NCBI RefSeq assembly: GCF_900119165.1
Contig: NZ_FPJG01000006.1
Coordinates: 5,208,001-5,272,000 of the forward strand
Origin: Amycolatopsis australiensis
Lineage (GTDB): Bacteria; Actinomycetota; Actinomycetes; Mycobacteriales; Pseudonocardiaceae
Length of the DNA stretch: 64,000 nt
Direction: 5' to 3'
The notes under the pieces were generated by a model that was not told the origin of the DNA, searched no databases, and saw nothing but the letters and a program-made list of their open reading frames with translations. Position numbers and translations under genes: made by a program. Positions within the stretch are counted from its first letter, which is position 1, and the number at the start of each line of letters is the position of its first letter. This document shows positions 54,201 through 63,941 of the stretch, piece after piece.

Positions 54201-56377
54201 GCGCGTTCCTGCGCCGCCACTGGCCGCTCCTGCTGCTCCTCGTCCCGGCGATCACTCTCCGGGTCCTGACCTGGCTCGCCTACCGGCCCGCGCTGCTGTT
54301 CATCGACTCCTTCCGCTACATCGACAACCTGCACGCGCTGCGTGCCGACCAGCTCGACCCCATCGGCTACGACCTGGTCCTGCGCCCGCTCCTGGCGGTC
54401 GGCGGCCTCGCCTGGGTCGCGGCCGTCCAGCACGCCGGCGGCGTGCTCATCGCGATCGGGACGTACGGGCTCGTCCTGCGCCTCGGCGGCCGGCCCTGGG
54501 TCGGCGCGCTCGCCGCGGCGCCCGTGCTGCTCGACGCCTACCAGCTGCAGATCGAGCAGAACATCATGTCCGAGGTGACGTTCGAGGCGGTGCTGCTCGG
54601 GCTGCTGTGGCTGCTGCTCGGCCGGGGCACGCCCGGCTGGAAGCGCGCCGGCGCGGCGGGGCTGCTGCTCGGCTTCGGCGTGCTGACCCGGCTCGTCGGG
54701 ATCTCGCTCGCCCTGCCGCTGCTGGTGTTCCTCGTCGTCGCCGGGGGAGCGTGGCGGCACTGGACCGGCTGGCGGCGGGCCGGCGCCGGCCTGCTCGGCC
54801 TGCTCGCGGTGCTCGTGCCGTACTCGGCGCGGGTGCACGCCGAAACCGGCAAGTGGGGGCTCACCGGCCCGTCCGGGAACATGCTCTACGGCCGCACCGC
54901 CGCCGTCGCCGACTGCGCGAACCTCCACCTCGACCCGGCGCTGATGGTGTTCTGCCCGGCCGAACCGCGCGAGAAGCGGCTGGTGGACAACTACACGCAC
55001 GCCGACCTCGACCCGAACTGGCCCGGACCGCTGCCGCCCGGCGCGGACAAGGCCGCGCTCGCCCACGAGTTCGCGATCGGCGTCCTGAAAGCGCAGCCCC
55101 GCGACGTCGCCGAAGCGGTCCTGAACGACTTCGCCAAGAGTTTCGCCTGGACGCGCGAACAGGACCCGACCGACGTCCCCCTCGACCGGTGGCAGTTCCA
55201 GCCGAGCTACCCGCAGTGGGCCGACCAGTCGCTGATCGACCTGGTCACGCTGCAGAACGACGGTGTCGTCGCGAGCGTCGACCAGCCGCTCGCGAAGATC
55301 CTCCGCGACTACCAGCTGGGCGGCGGATACGTTTCCGGCGGGGTGCTCGGCATCGGCGCCCTGCTCGGCCTGGTCACGGTGGTCCGCCGCAAGAAACCCC
55401 TCGACCGCGCGCAGGCAGGCGCGCTGCTGGCGGCGTCCAGCGGGATCGTGCTGCTGTTCGCCTCGGCGGTGTTCCAGTTCTCCTGGCGCTACCAGCTCCC
55501 GGCGCTCGTCCTCCTGCCGATCGCCGGGGCACTCGGCTTCACCACGCTGACCTCGGCCGGCCGCAAACGGCTCGCTGCCTTCCCCGACGACGTCGACGCG
55601 GGCGCGCTCGACGACTTCCGCGCCCGTCACCCCGGTCTGAAGCTGGCCCCGCTGACCGTCGTCATCGCCGCCTACAACGAAGCCGGCGGCATCGGCGAAG
55701 TCCTGGAGAAGATGCCGGACCAGTGCCTCGGGATGCCGGTCGACGTGCTCGTCGTGGTCGACGGCGCCACCGACGACACGGCCACGATCGCCGAAGACCA
55801 CGGCGCGTACGTGTGCGTCGCGCCCCGCAACCGCGGGCAGGGCGCCGCGCTGCGCCTCGGCTACCACCTGGCGGCCGGGTCCGGCGCCGAGTACGTCGTC
55901 ACGACCGACGCGGACGGCCAGTACGACAACAGCGAGCTCGAAACCCTGGTGCGGCCGGTGGCCGAGGGCGACGCCGACTTCGTCACCGGGTCCCGGCGGC
56001 TCGGGCACGAGGAAGCCGACAGCCGCGTCCGGTGGCTCGGCGTGCGCGTGTTCGCGGCGCTGGCGTCGGTGCTGACCGGGCGGCGGATCACCGACACGTC
56101 CTTCGGCTTCCGCGCGATGCGGGCCGAGCTGGCCTGCTCGGTTCCGCTCCACGAGCCGCAGTACCAGTCCTCGGAGCTGCTGCTGGGCGTCACCGCGCGG
56201 GGCGCGCGGGTCGTCGAGCTGCCGATGAGCATGCGGCTGCGCAAGGCGGGGAAGAGCAAGAAGGGCGGCAGCCTGGTCTACGGCGCCAACTACGCCCGGG
56301 TCATGACCGGGACGTGGTGGCGGGGGTACGTGCTGCGCCGCGGCCGAACACGAGCCGGTCGAGCAGCGCGAACTTGA
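54197..56377 (+). CDS. Fusion of GT-C-type membrane glycosyltransferase and GT2 polyprenyl-phosphate glycosyltransferase
   Basis: A 726-residue protein. Residues 1 to about 460 are a polytopic membrane domain of GT-C type: signal-anchor-like first segment, then FIDSFRYIDNLHAL (acidic residues in loop 1) and about ten hydrophobic segments. Residues ~485-726 are a GT2 domain of DPM1/DPG synthase type (LTVVIAAYNEAGGIGEV, VVDGATDDT, TTDADGQYD as the metal motif, TGSRRLGHEEADSRVR, DTSFGFRAMR). So donor synthesis on a lipid phosphate and its use at the outer face may lie on one chain. It overlaps the epimerase gene upstream and the convergent gtrA by 77 bp. Confidence 0.85.
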   Translation: MSAFLRRHWPLLLLLVPAITLRVLTWLAYRPALLFIDSFRYIDNLHALRADQLDPIGYDLVLRPLLAVGGLAWVAAVQHAGGVLIAIGTYGLVLRLGGRPWVGALAAAPVLLDAYQLQIEQNIMSEVTFEAVLLGLLWLLLGRGTPGWKRAGAAGLLLGFGVLTRLVGISLALPLLVFLVVAGGAWRHWTGWRRAGAGLLGLLAVLVPYSARVHAETGKWGLTGPSGNMLYGRTAAVADCANLHLDPALMVFCPAEPREKRLVDNYTHADLDPNWPGPLPPGADKAALAHEFAIGVLKAQPRDVAEAVLNDFAKSFAWTREQDPTDVPLDRWQFQPSYPQWADQSLIDLVTLQNDGVVASVDQPLAKILRDYQLGGGYVSGGVLGIGALLGLVTVVRRKKPLDRAQAGALLAASSGIVLLFASAVFQFSWRYQLPALVLLPIAGALGFTTLTSAGRKRLAAFPDDVDAGALDDFRARHPGLKLAPLTVVIAAYNEAGGIGEVLEKMPDQCLGMPVDVLVVVDGATDDTATIAEDHGAYVCVAPRNRGQGAALRLGYHLAAGSGAEYVVTTDADGQYDNSELETLVRPVAEGDADFVTGSRRLGHEEADSRVRWLGVRVFAALASVLTGRRITDTSFGFRAMRAELACSVPLHEPQYQSSELLLGVTARGARVVELPMSMRLRKAGKSKKGGSLVYGANYARVMTGTWWRGYVLRRGRTRAGRAART

Positions 56378-56807
56378 CGACGAACACCAGCGCGTAACTG
56401 GCCACGTACGCGCCGTCGACGAGCACGACCCACCAGAAGTGCGGCAGCCGCAGCGGGGCCAGCAGCGCGCCGGACAGGGTCGTCAGCCCGATCGACGCGA
56501 GCCCGCCGAGCCCGATGACGACCAGGTACGGCAGCAGTTCGCGGCGGACGCGCGGGCGTCCGGTGCGGCCCCACACCCAGCGGCGGGTGACCACGAAGTT
56601 CAGCACCGCGCCGGCCGCCCAGGCCAGCGTGCTCGCCACCGCGGGCACCCCGCCCGCGGTGAGGACGGCCAGCAGCACGACCTGGCTCAGGACCGTCGCG
56701 GCGACCGACGTCGTGGCGGCGCGCGCGAGCCGGGCCCAGCCGCGGCGGCCTTTCGTCGCCCGGGTGTCCGTTGTGCGAGGTCGCACGCCGTTGGTTACGG
56801 TCGTCAT
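56301..56807 (-). CDS. GtrA-family membrane protein
   Basis: A 168-residue protein with four membrane segments and the family motifs WAAGAVLNFVVTRRWVWG and FVVKFALLDRLVFG. GtrA proteins are thought to flip polyprenyl-phosphate-linked sugars. It is convergent with the GT fusion gene and overlaps it by 77 bp; it probably serves the same glycan pathway. Confidence 0.88.
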   Translation of the reverse strand: MTTVTNGVRPRTTDTRATKGRRGWARLARAATTSVAATVLSQVVLLAVLTAGGVPAVASTLAWAAGAVLNFVVTRRWVWGRTGRPRVRRELLPYLVVIGLGGLASIGLTTLSGALLAPLRLPHFWWVVLVDGAYVASYALVFVVKFALLDRLVFGRGAARTPATTSRS

Positions 56808-56965
56808 GCCCCCATCCTCCCCGCGGACCCGGCGCGCCGCCGTCCGGGTCCCCCACGCATAGGAGATTCACAGGTCCTTACCAGGTCCTCATCAGGACGT
56901 GATCGATAACGTCGGGTGCTCGCAAGCTTCCGTTCCTCCCGGGAATCGGCATGCTTGTGGCGTAA

Positions 56966-58141
<1,176 letters not shown>

Positions 58142-58152
58142 CGGCACGGGGT

Positions 58153-58184
58153 GGCGTGCGGGCCCCCCGGGGGGCCCGCACGCC
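58153..58184. terminator. Terminator hairpin
   Basis: A perfect 16-bp palindrome (58153-58168 with 58169-58184), GC-rich, between the convergent sqdB-like and SnoaL-like genes. Confidence 0.85.
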
Positions 58185-58191
58185 GCCGCGG

Positions 58192-58551
58192 TCAGCCCGG
58201 CATCTTGTCGAGGAAGCCGTGCACCTTGGCGATCTTCCCGTCTTCGATCTCGACGACGTCGAAGCCGATCGCGACCGGCTTGGCGTCCGGCGTGCCGAGG
58301 TACCACTGGAACCGCGCGAGGTCGTGGTGCGCGTCGGGGTCGGCGGGGAGGCTGAACGTGAGCCCGCCGAACCGGGCCTGCGCCCCGGCGATGAACTGGT
58401 CGATCCCGTCGTGGCCGGAGACCGCGCCGAGCGGGTCGGTGTAGCCGGCGCCCTCGGTGAAGACGTCGGCGATGAGCGCCCGCCGCTTGTCGCCGTCGGT
58501 CTCGTTCCACACGGCGATGTACTGCTCGACGAGGCTGCGGACGTCGGACAT
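58192..58551 (-). CDS. SnoaL-like / NTF2-fold protein
   Basis: A 119-residue protein starting MSDVRSLVEQYIAVWNETDGDKR, with FVIGFDVVEIEDGKIAKVHGFLDKMPG-like ending typical of the SnoaL/NTF2 fold. Such proteins are often small-molecule isomerases or hydrolases; no substrate is known. It is divergent from the MmyB-type regulator and the gap has two operator-like sites, so it is probably that regulator's target. Confidence 0.87.
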   Translation of the reverse strand: MSDVRSLVEQYIAVWNETDGDKRRALIADVFTEGAGYTDPLGAVSGHDGIDQFIAGAQARFGGLTFSLPADPDAHHDLARFQWYLGTPDAKPVAIGFDVVEIEDGKIAKVHGFLDKMPG

Positions 58552-58634
58552 GGTGTGCTCCTTCGGTTGGGGGACAACGGCTTTCGTCGTCCTGCGCTGG
58601 AACCGAATCTGCCCGACGCGCGGCAGTGGCGTCG

Positions 58635-58698
58635 ATTACGCGGGAGGTAATGCCCCGGCGGCCGCCGGGTCGGCGCCGGCGATTACCCCGGAAGTAAT
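58635..58698. promoter_or_regulatory. Two ATTAC-N7-GTAAT palindromes
   Basis: Sites at 58635-58651 and 58682-58698, both of the form G-ATTAC-N7-GTAAT-G, 47 bp apart in the divergent promoter between the SnoaL-like gene and the regulator gene. Confidence 0.75.
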
Positions 58699-58733
58699 GG
58701 CAGCCGCGCGAAGATCGCCGTAGCGTCGCTCGC

Positions 58734-59543
58734 GTGACGACTACGGTGCAGGCGGCCGCGCGGCAGCGGCCGGTGGGCGAGCTTCTGCGGGAATGGCGTG
58801 ACCGGCGGCGGATCAGCCAGCTCGACCTGGCGATCTCCGCGGACATCTCCACCCGCCACCTGAGTTTCGTGGAGACCGGCCGGTCGCAGCCGAGCCGGGA
58901 CATGGTGCTGCGGCTGGGCGAGCACCTCGACGTCCCGCTGCGGGAACGCAACCGGCTGCTGCTCGCCGCCGGGTATGCGCCCGCCTACACGGAAAACGCG
59001 TTGGGGGACCCGGAGATGAGCGCCGTGCGCGAGGCTGTCCGGCAGCTGCTGGCGAGCCATGAGCCGTACCCGGCCGCGGTCGTCGACCGGAGCTGGAACC
59101 TCGTCGACGCCAACGCGGCCGTCGGCCTGTTCGTCGCGGGCATCCCGCCCGAGCTGACCACGAACGTGCTGCGCGCGACCCTGCACCCCGGCGGCATGGC
59201 GCCGCACATCCGGAATCTGGGGGAGTGGCGCGCCCACCTGCTCGGCCGGCTGCGGCGCCAGGTCGGGCAGACCGCCGACGCCGGGCTGGCCGACCTCCTC
59301 GCCGAGCTGCGCGGTTACCCGTGCGACCAGCCGGTGCCCGAGGTCGAGGTGCCCGGGCCGGGCGACATCTTCGTGCCGCTGAAGTTCCGCCACGAGGGCA
59401 CCGACCTGACGTTCTTCAGCACGGTCGCCACGTTCGGCACGCCGTTGGACGTCACGGTCGCGGAGCTGGTGATCGAGTCGTTCTTCCCGGCCGATCCGGC
59501 CACGGCGGCGTACCTGCGCGAGCGGGCCGCCCGGGTGGAATGA
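58734..59543 (+). CDS. Helix-turn-helix regulator with MmyB-like ligand domain
   Basis: A 269-residue XRE-type regulator. The HTH is LREWRDRRRISQLDLAISADISTRHLSFVETGRSQPS (about residues 20-56). The C-terminal domain (EPYPAAVVDRSWNLVDANAAVGLF and FFPADPAT) is the MmyB ligand-binding fold, which binds fatty-acid-like molecules in known cases. Divergent from the SnoaL-like gene with two operator-like palindromes between. GTG 58734. Confidence 0.9.
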   Translation: MTTTVQAAARQRPVGELLREWRDRRRISQLDLAISADISTRHLSFVETGRSQPSRDMVLRLGEHLDVPLRERNRLLLAAGYAPAYTENALGDPEMSAVREAVRQLLASHEPYPAAVVDRSWNLVDANAAVGLFVAGIPPELTTNVLRATLHPGGMAPHIRNLGEWRAHLLGRLRRQVGQTADAGLADLLAELRGYPCDQPVPEVEVPGPGDIFVPLKFRHEGTDLTFFSTVATFGTPLDVTVAELVIESFFPADPATAAYLRERAARVE

Positions 59544-59585
59544 TGGGGACATCCGCGCAGCACCCGAAGTGAGGATCACCGGGAG

Positions 59586-60356
59586 ATGGCCGTTCCTTCG
59601 CTCGCCCTGTCCGACGGAGTCCGCATCCCCCAGCTGCTGTTCGGTGTCGCGGGACTGACCGCGGCCGAAGCCGGCCGGGCCGTCCGCATCGCCCTCGACA
59701 CGGGTTACCGCGGTTTCGACACCGCGCCGGGCACCGAGGCGGCGGTGGGTGCCGCGCTCGCCGGGGTGCCTCGCGAGGAACTGTTCGTCAGCGTCAAGGT
59801 GCCCGCGCAGGGCTACGACGCCGCGCGCCGCGCCGCCGACGCGGCACTGGCCGCGCTGGGCCTGGACCGGGCCGATCTGTGCCTGCTGGACGGCACGAAA
59901 GGCGCGTTCACCGACACCTGGCGGGCGCTGAGCCGGCTGCGGGCCGACGGCCGGGTCCGCGCGGTCGGCGTGGCCGGGTTCGGCGTCTCGGAGCTGCGGC
60001 GGCTGATCGACGCGACCGGCGCCGTCCCGGCGGTGAACCAGGTGGAGCTGCACCCGTGGCTGCAGCAGGTCCCGCTGCGTGAGTTCCACGCCGAGCGCGG
60101 CATCGTCACGGCCGCGTCGAGCCCGGCGGCGAACGCCGCGCTGCTGGCCGACGAGACGGTCACCGCGCTCGCGGCGAAGTACGGCAAGACGCCGTCGCAG
60201 ATCGTGCTGCGGTGGCACCTGCAGGCCGGCACGGTGGCGGTGGCCGGCTCGGCCACCACCACGCGGACCAGGGAGAACTTCGGGATCTTCGACTTCGAGC
60301 TGGCGGACGACGACCTCGCCGTGGTGGCCGAGCTCGACAACGGCACCCGCGTCTAG
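59586..60356 (+). CDS. Aldo/keto reductase-fold protein lacking catalytic Tyr and His
   Basis: A 256-residue TIM-barrel AKR-like protein. Compared with standard AKRs, the IDTAxxYxNE segment reads FDTAPGTEAA, so the Tyr acid is gone with a two-residue deletion; the Lys in VSVKVP is kept; LIHWP reads LLDGTK, so the His is gone. The NADPH-binding end (VAVAGSATTTRTRENFGIFDFEL) is kept. It is likely not a normal reductase; a binding or regulatory role is an inference. Starts 42 bp after the MmyB-type regulator. Confidence 0.85.
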   Translation: MAVPSLALSDGVRIPQLLFGVAGLTAAEAGRAVRIALDTGYRGFDTAPGTEAAVGAALAGVPREELFVSVKVPAQGYDAARRAADAALAALGLDRADLCLLDGTKGAFTDTWRALSRLRADGRVRAVGVAGFGVSELRRLIDATGAVPAVNQVELHPWLQQVPLREFHAERGIVTAASSPAANAALLADETVTALAAKYGKTPSQIVLRWHLQAGTVAVAGSATTTRTRENFGIFDFELADDDLAVVAELDNGTRV

Positions 60357-61909
60357 GCCGGCTTGATCCCCGCCGCGGCGAAGTCGGCCTGCTGCGGCGG
60401 CTGCTCGAGGTACTCGCGGAACGTCTGGGCGGCGCGGAGGACGGTGTCGTCGATGCCTTGCCCGGCCAGGCCGATGAAGGGGTAGTCGGCCGAGCGGGCG
60501 TTGGCGACGGACTGCGGGGGCGAGCCGATCATCTCGGGTTTCTTGGTGGTCAGCTCGCTGACCCAGTACGACGATTCGGGCAGCCAGGCGGCGGGAAGCC
60601 CGCCGATGGCGCTGAGGTTGGTGCGGCCGACGAGGGCGTCGAGGACCTCCGCGGAGGGCTTGGCGTCGACGGTGACGTGCACGCACTGGCCGTGGACGAC
60701 GGTGGCGGCCTGGTTCCACCGGTCGGCGGCGGCGGTGACGGGCTTCTGCACGCTCGGGGTGACGAGGATCCGCATCTGCGAGGTGCCCCCGGAGCAGCTG
60801 GCGGCCTGCGCCTCGGCCCGGCTGTTGAGCTCGCTGTCGGCCCAGTTCCACCCGATGACCCCGAGCCCGATGAGCGCGGCGAGCACGGCGCAGGCGATGG
60901 GCCAGGTGGCGATCCGCCGCCGCGGAGCTTTCTTCCCGACGATCCGGTGCGAACCGGTCGCCTCGCCCTTCCCGGCGATCCGGTGCGAGCCGGTGGTTTC
61001 ACTCTTCCCGGCGGCCCGGTGCGGCCCGGTGGTCTCGGAGCGGCCAGGAGCCCGCCGCCGACCGGCGGTGTCGTCCGGCCGGGCCGTGCCGGTCCGCTCG
61101 CCGCGGCGGTCCTCGGGGGTTTCGGCGTGCCGGGTGATGACTTCGGTCCGTTCGGCGGCGCTTTCGGCCGGACGCGCGGCGGGGGTCCGCCGCCCGGCGC
61201 GACGCGAGCCGGACGTGCCGCCCCGACCGGCGGCAGGGTAGGTGCCGGAGGTCTCGGCGGGGCCGGCGGCGGCGTAAGTGCCGGAAGTCTCGCCGCGGCG
61301 GCCGGTCGACGGGGAAGCGGTTGCTTCGCCGCGCGGGGTGGCGGGGTGGGAGCCGGAAGCGTCGCCCCCGGACACGAAGTAGGAGCCGGTCGATTCACCG
61401 CGCCCGACGGCCGGGTACGAGCCCGACGCCTCACCACGGCCCGCGCCGCGCCCGGCGATCCGGAAGGCATCGGAGATCGAGCTGCGCCCGGACGTCCGGA
61501 ACGCACCGGAGGCCTCGCTGCGCCCGACGGCAGGGTAGGAGCCGGAGGTCTCACCGCGCCCGGCAACGGGATGGGAACCCGAGGCCTCACCGCGTGCGGC
61601 AGCGGGATATGAGCCCGAGGTCTCACCGCGCCCGGCGAGGGGGTAGGAGCCTGAAGTTTCGCCACGCCCGGCAGCGGCGTAGGAGCCGGTGCTCTCACCG
61701 CGCCCGGCGGGATACGAACCGGAAGCCTCACCGCGGCCCGCGATGGAATACGAGCCCGAAGTCTCACCGCGCCCGGCGACCGGATACGAACCAGACGCTT
61801 CACCACGCCCGGCGGTGCGGGCCGGACCCGCCGCACCCGGGTGGCGCTGGACGCCGGCACGGTCCTGAGGGTGCGGCACGGGCTCGTCGTCCCGGGTGTG
61901 TCGCCCCAT
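60353..61909 (-). CDS. Repeat-rich single-pass membrane protein with shortened substrate-binding-like domain
   Basis: A 518-residue protein from ATG 61909 (GGAAAGGA upstream; ATG 61915 also in frame). Residues ~30-330 are about twenty imperfect repeats of a 12-13-residue unit (A-G-R-G-E-T/A-S-G-S-Y/H-P-A), rich in Ser, Thr and Tyr and low in hydrophobics, predicted disordered and cytoplasmic. One membrane segment follows at about 333-355 (IATWPIACAVLAALIGLGVI). The ~160-residue outer domain begins RILVTPSVQKPVTAAADRWN and ends AAAGIKPA, like the start and end strands of extracellular substrate-binding proteins, with the middle shortened. Function unknown; phosphorylation by Ser/Thr kinases is possible. 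Confidence 0.85.
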   Translation of the reverse strand: MGRHTRDDEPVPHPQDRAGVQRHPGAAGPARTAGRGEASGSYPVAGRGETSGSYSIAGRGEASGSYPAGRGESTGSYAAAGRGETSGSYPLAGRGETSGSYPAAARGEASGSHPVAGRGETSGSYPAVGRSEASGAFRTSGRSSISDAFRIAGRGAGRGEASGSYPAVGRGESTGSYFVSGGDASGSHPATPRGEATASPSTGRRGETSGTYAAAGPAETSGTYPAAGRGGTSGSRRAGRRTPAARPAESAAERTEVITRHAETPEDRRGERTGTARPDDTAGRRRAPGRSETTGPHRAAGKSETTGSHRIAGKGEATGSHRIVGKKAPRRRIATWPIACAVLAALIGLGVIGWNWADSELNSRAEAQAASCSGGTSQMRILVTPSVQKPVTAAADRWNQAATVVHGQCVHVTVDAKPSAEVLDALVGRTNLSAIGGLPAAWLPESSYWVSELTTKKPEMIGSPPQSVANARSADYPFIGLAGQGIDDTVLRAAQTFREYLEQPPQQADFAAAGIKPA

Positions 61910-62025
61910 CGTCATCCTTTCCGGGGTGAGCGCATGCCGAGCACGCGCTGCGATGCAACCAAACCGTTATCACCCTAACAGGTGAGTATCGGAGAGAGAA
62001 TAATCTGACTCACAGTGGCGCGCGC

Positions 62026-62901
62026 TCAGGGTGCTGCGCTGACCAGGCTATGGCAGTGCGCAATCAGGCGAGCACGCAGCGGTGCCGCGCGCCGGGCAAA
62101 CTCCGCTTGGGCCCGTGCGTACTCCGCCCGCCCGGCCGCCGTCTCGATCCGCACCGGCGGGTAGCCCAGCGCGGCCAGGTCGTACGGGCTCGCCCGCATG
62201 TCCAGCGTCCGGATCTCGGCCGCCAGCTCGAAGCAGTCCGCCACCAGCTCGGCCGGCACGAACGGATCCAGCTTGTACGCCCATTTGAACAGGTCCATGT
62301 TCGCGTGCAGGCACCCGGGCTGTTCGAGAGCGATCTGCGTCTCCCTCGACGGCGTCAGCTCGTTACGCGGCCGGGCGGCCGCGGTGAAGAACCGGAACGC
62401 GTCGAAGTGCCCGCACCGGATGTCGAGCGACTCGACGACCGCGTCCGTGCCGGCCGAACCCAGCCGGAGCGGCACTTGGTCGTGCCGGACGGAGTCCGCC
62501 GGCTCGCGGTACACCATCGCCCACTCGTGCAGCCCGAAACAGCTCAGCCGCGGCGCGCGGGACGCCGTCGCGCTGAGCAGGCCGAGGACGAACTCCGCCG
62601 TCCGCGCCTTGCGCTCGCTGAAACCCGCCGGGTCCAGCATCACCCCGTCGGGGATCGAGACGTACCCCTTGCGGTCCAGGAACCGCCGCGCCGCGGGCCC
62701 GGCGAGCGCGACGCCGGGCCCGGGCTGCCACCGTTCCAGGTGCGACGGGCGGTGCGAGTAGTACGTGAAGAGGAAGTCGAGCACCGGGTGCTTCTCGCCC
62801 CGCGCGCGCCGCTGCTGGTGCGGGACCGTCCACCGGCGCATCCGCTCGACGTGCGCGGCCTCCCTGGCCAGCCAGTCCGGTTCCGCGAGCACCTCGGTCA
62901 T
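62026..62901 (-). CDS. Protein annotated in relatives as 3-methyladenine DNA glycosylase
   Basis: A 291-residue actinobacterial protein with HPVLDFLFTYYSHRPSHLERWQPG near residue 40 and CLHANMDLFKWAYKLDPF near residue 215. Relatives are usually labelled 3-methyladenine DNA glycosylase, but I see no helix-hairpin-helix DNA-repair motif, so the label rests on family annotation only. ATG 62901 overlaps the stop of the upstream CNNM gene (ATGA). Confidence 0.65.
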   Translation of the reverse strand: MTEVLAEPDWLAREAAHVERMRRWTVPHQQRRARGEKHPVLDFLFTYYSHRPSHLERWQPGPGVALAGPAARRFLDRKGYVSIPDGVMLDPAGFSERKARTAEFVLGLLSATASRAPRLSCFGLHEWAMVYREPADSVRHDQVPLRLGSAGTDAVVESLDIRCGHFDAFRFFTAAARPRNELTPSRETQIALEQPGCLHANMDLFKWAYKLDPFVPAELVADCFELAAEIRTLDMRASPYDLAALGYPPVRIETAAGRAEYARAQAEFARRAAPLRARLIAHCHSLVSAAP

Positions 62902-63941
62902 GCGCTCACGTGGGTTCCGTCGCGCACCGTGCCCACGTACTCCTCGACGAGGTCCTCGAGGGCGACGACGCCGACCGCGTCGCCGCTCGCGTCGAGCGCC
63001 CGCGCCAGGTGGCTGCCCTCCTTGCGCATCGCCGACAGCGCGACGTCGAGGCGGGCGTCGGCGCGCAGCTCGGTGAGCGGCCGCGTCTTCGCGTCCGGCA
63101 CGATCGTCGCCGGGTCCTGCCCGGCCAGGTCGAGGACGTCCTTCACGTGGATGTAGCCGGTCAGCCTGCCGTCGTCCGTACAGACCGGGAAGCGCGAAAA
63201 GCCGGTCGACGACACCGCCCGCTCGACGTCGCCGACGGTCGGCCCGCACGGCAGCGTGGTCAGCTCGGCCGTCGGCACCAGGACGTCGGCCACCGTCTTC
63301 TGCACCGAGGACAGCGTCTGGGCGAGCCGCTGGTGCTCGGACTGGTCGAGCAGGCCCTCGCGCCGCGACTCGCTGAGCAGCTCGGCCAGCTCGTCGGACG
63401 TGTAGGCGGTCTCCAGCTCGTCCTTCGGCTCCACCTTCACCGCGCGCAGCAGCGAGTTGGCCACGAAGTTCATCAGCCAGATGAACGGCCGGGCGAGCTT
63501 GACCCAGCCCACGTGCACCGGCACCAGCCACAGCGCCAGCCGCTCGGGCTCGGCGATGGCGAGGTTCTTCGGCACCATCTCGCCGATCAGCACGTGCGCC
63601 ACGGTGATGAAGGCCAGCGCGATGGCGAACGAGATCGGGTGCAGCAGCGCTTCGGGCAGGTGCAGCAGGTCGAAGAACACCGCCAGCCGGTGCGCGATCG
63701 CCGGCTCGCCGAGGCGGCCGAGCAGCAGCGAGCAGATGGTGATGCCCAGCTGCGCGCCGGCGAGCATCAGCGACACGTGCCTGCTCGCGTTGATCACGAT
63801 CTTCGCCCGCGTCTTGCCCTGCTCCAGCAGCGCTTCGAGCCGGTCGCGGCGCGAGGAGATCAGCGTGAACTCCGCGCCGACGAAGAAGGCGTTCGCCAGC
63901 AGCAGCACCACGACGAGGAGGATGTTCAGCCAATCGGTCAC
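62898..63941 (-). CDS. CNNM/hemolysin-family membrane protein with CBS domains
   Basis: A 347-residue protein: a CNNM transmembrane domain (NAFFVGAEFTLISSRRDRLEALLEQG, AHVLIGEMVPKNLAIAEPERLALWL) followed by a CBS pair (about residues 205-335). The C-terminal CorC/HlyC domain is lacking. GTG 63941 overlaps the end of the preceding partial gene. Family members are linked to divalent-cation efflux or resistance (MgtE/CorC type). Confidence 0.9.
   Translation of the reverse strand: MTDWLNILLVVVLLLANAFFVGAEFTLISSRRDRLEALLEQGKTRAKIVINASRHVSLMLAGAQLGITICSLLLGRLGEPAIAHRLAVFFDLLHLPEALLHPISFAIALAFITVAHVLIGEMVPKNLAIAEPERLALWLVPVHVGWVKLARPFIWLMNFVANSLLRAVKVEPKDELETAYTSDELAELLSESRREGLLDQSEHQRLAQTLSSVQKTVADVLVPTAELTTLPCGPTVGDVERAVSSTGFSRFPVCTDDGRLTGYIHVKDVLDLAGQDPATIVPDAKTRPLTELRADARLDVALSAMRKEGSHLARALDASGDAVGVVALEDLVEEYVGTVRDGTHVSA

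Noticed and set aside
60550..61860. A 436-codon Pro/Arg-rich minus-strand frame
   Set aside because: Frame-shifted shadow of the repeat-rich membrane protein; the chosen frame has a membrane segment and a folded-looking outer domain.
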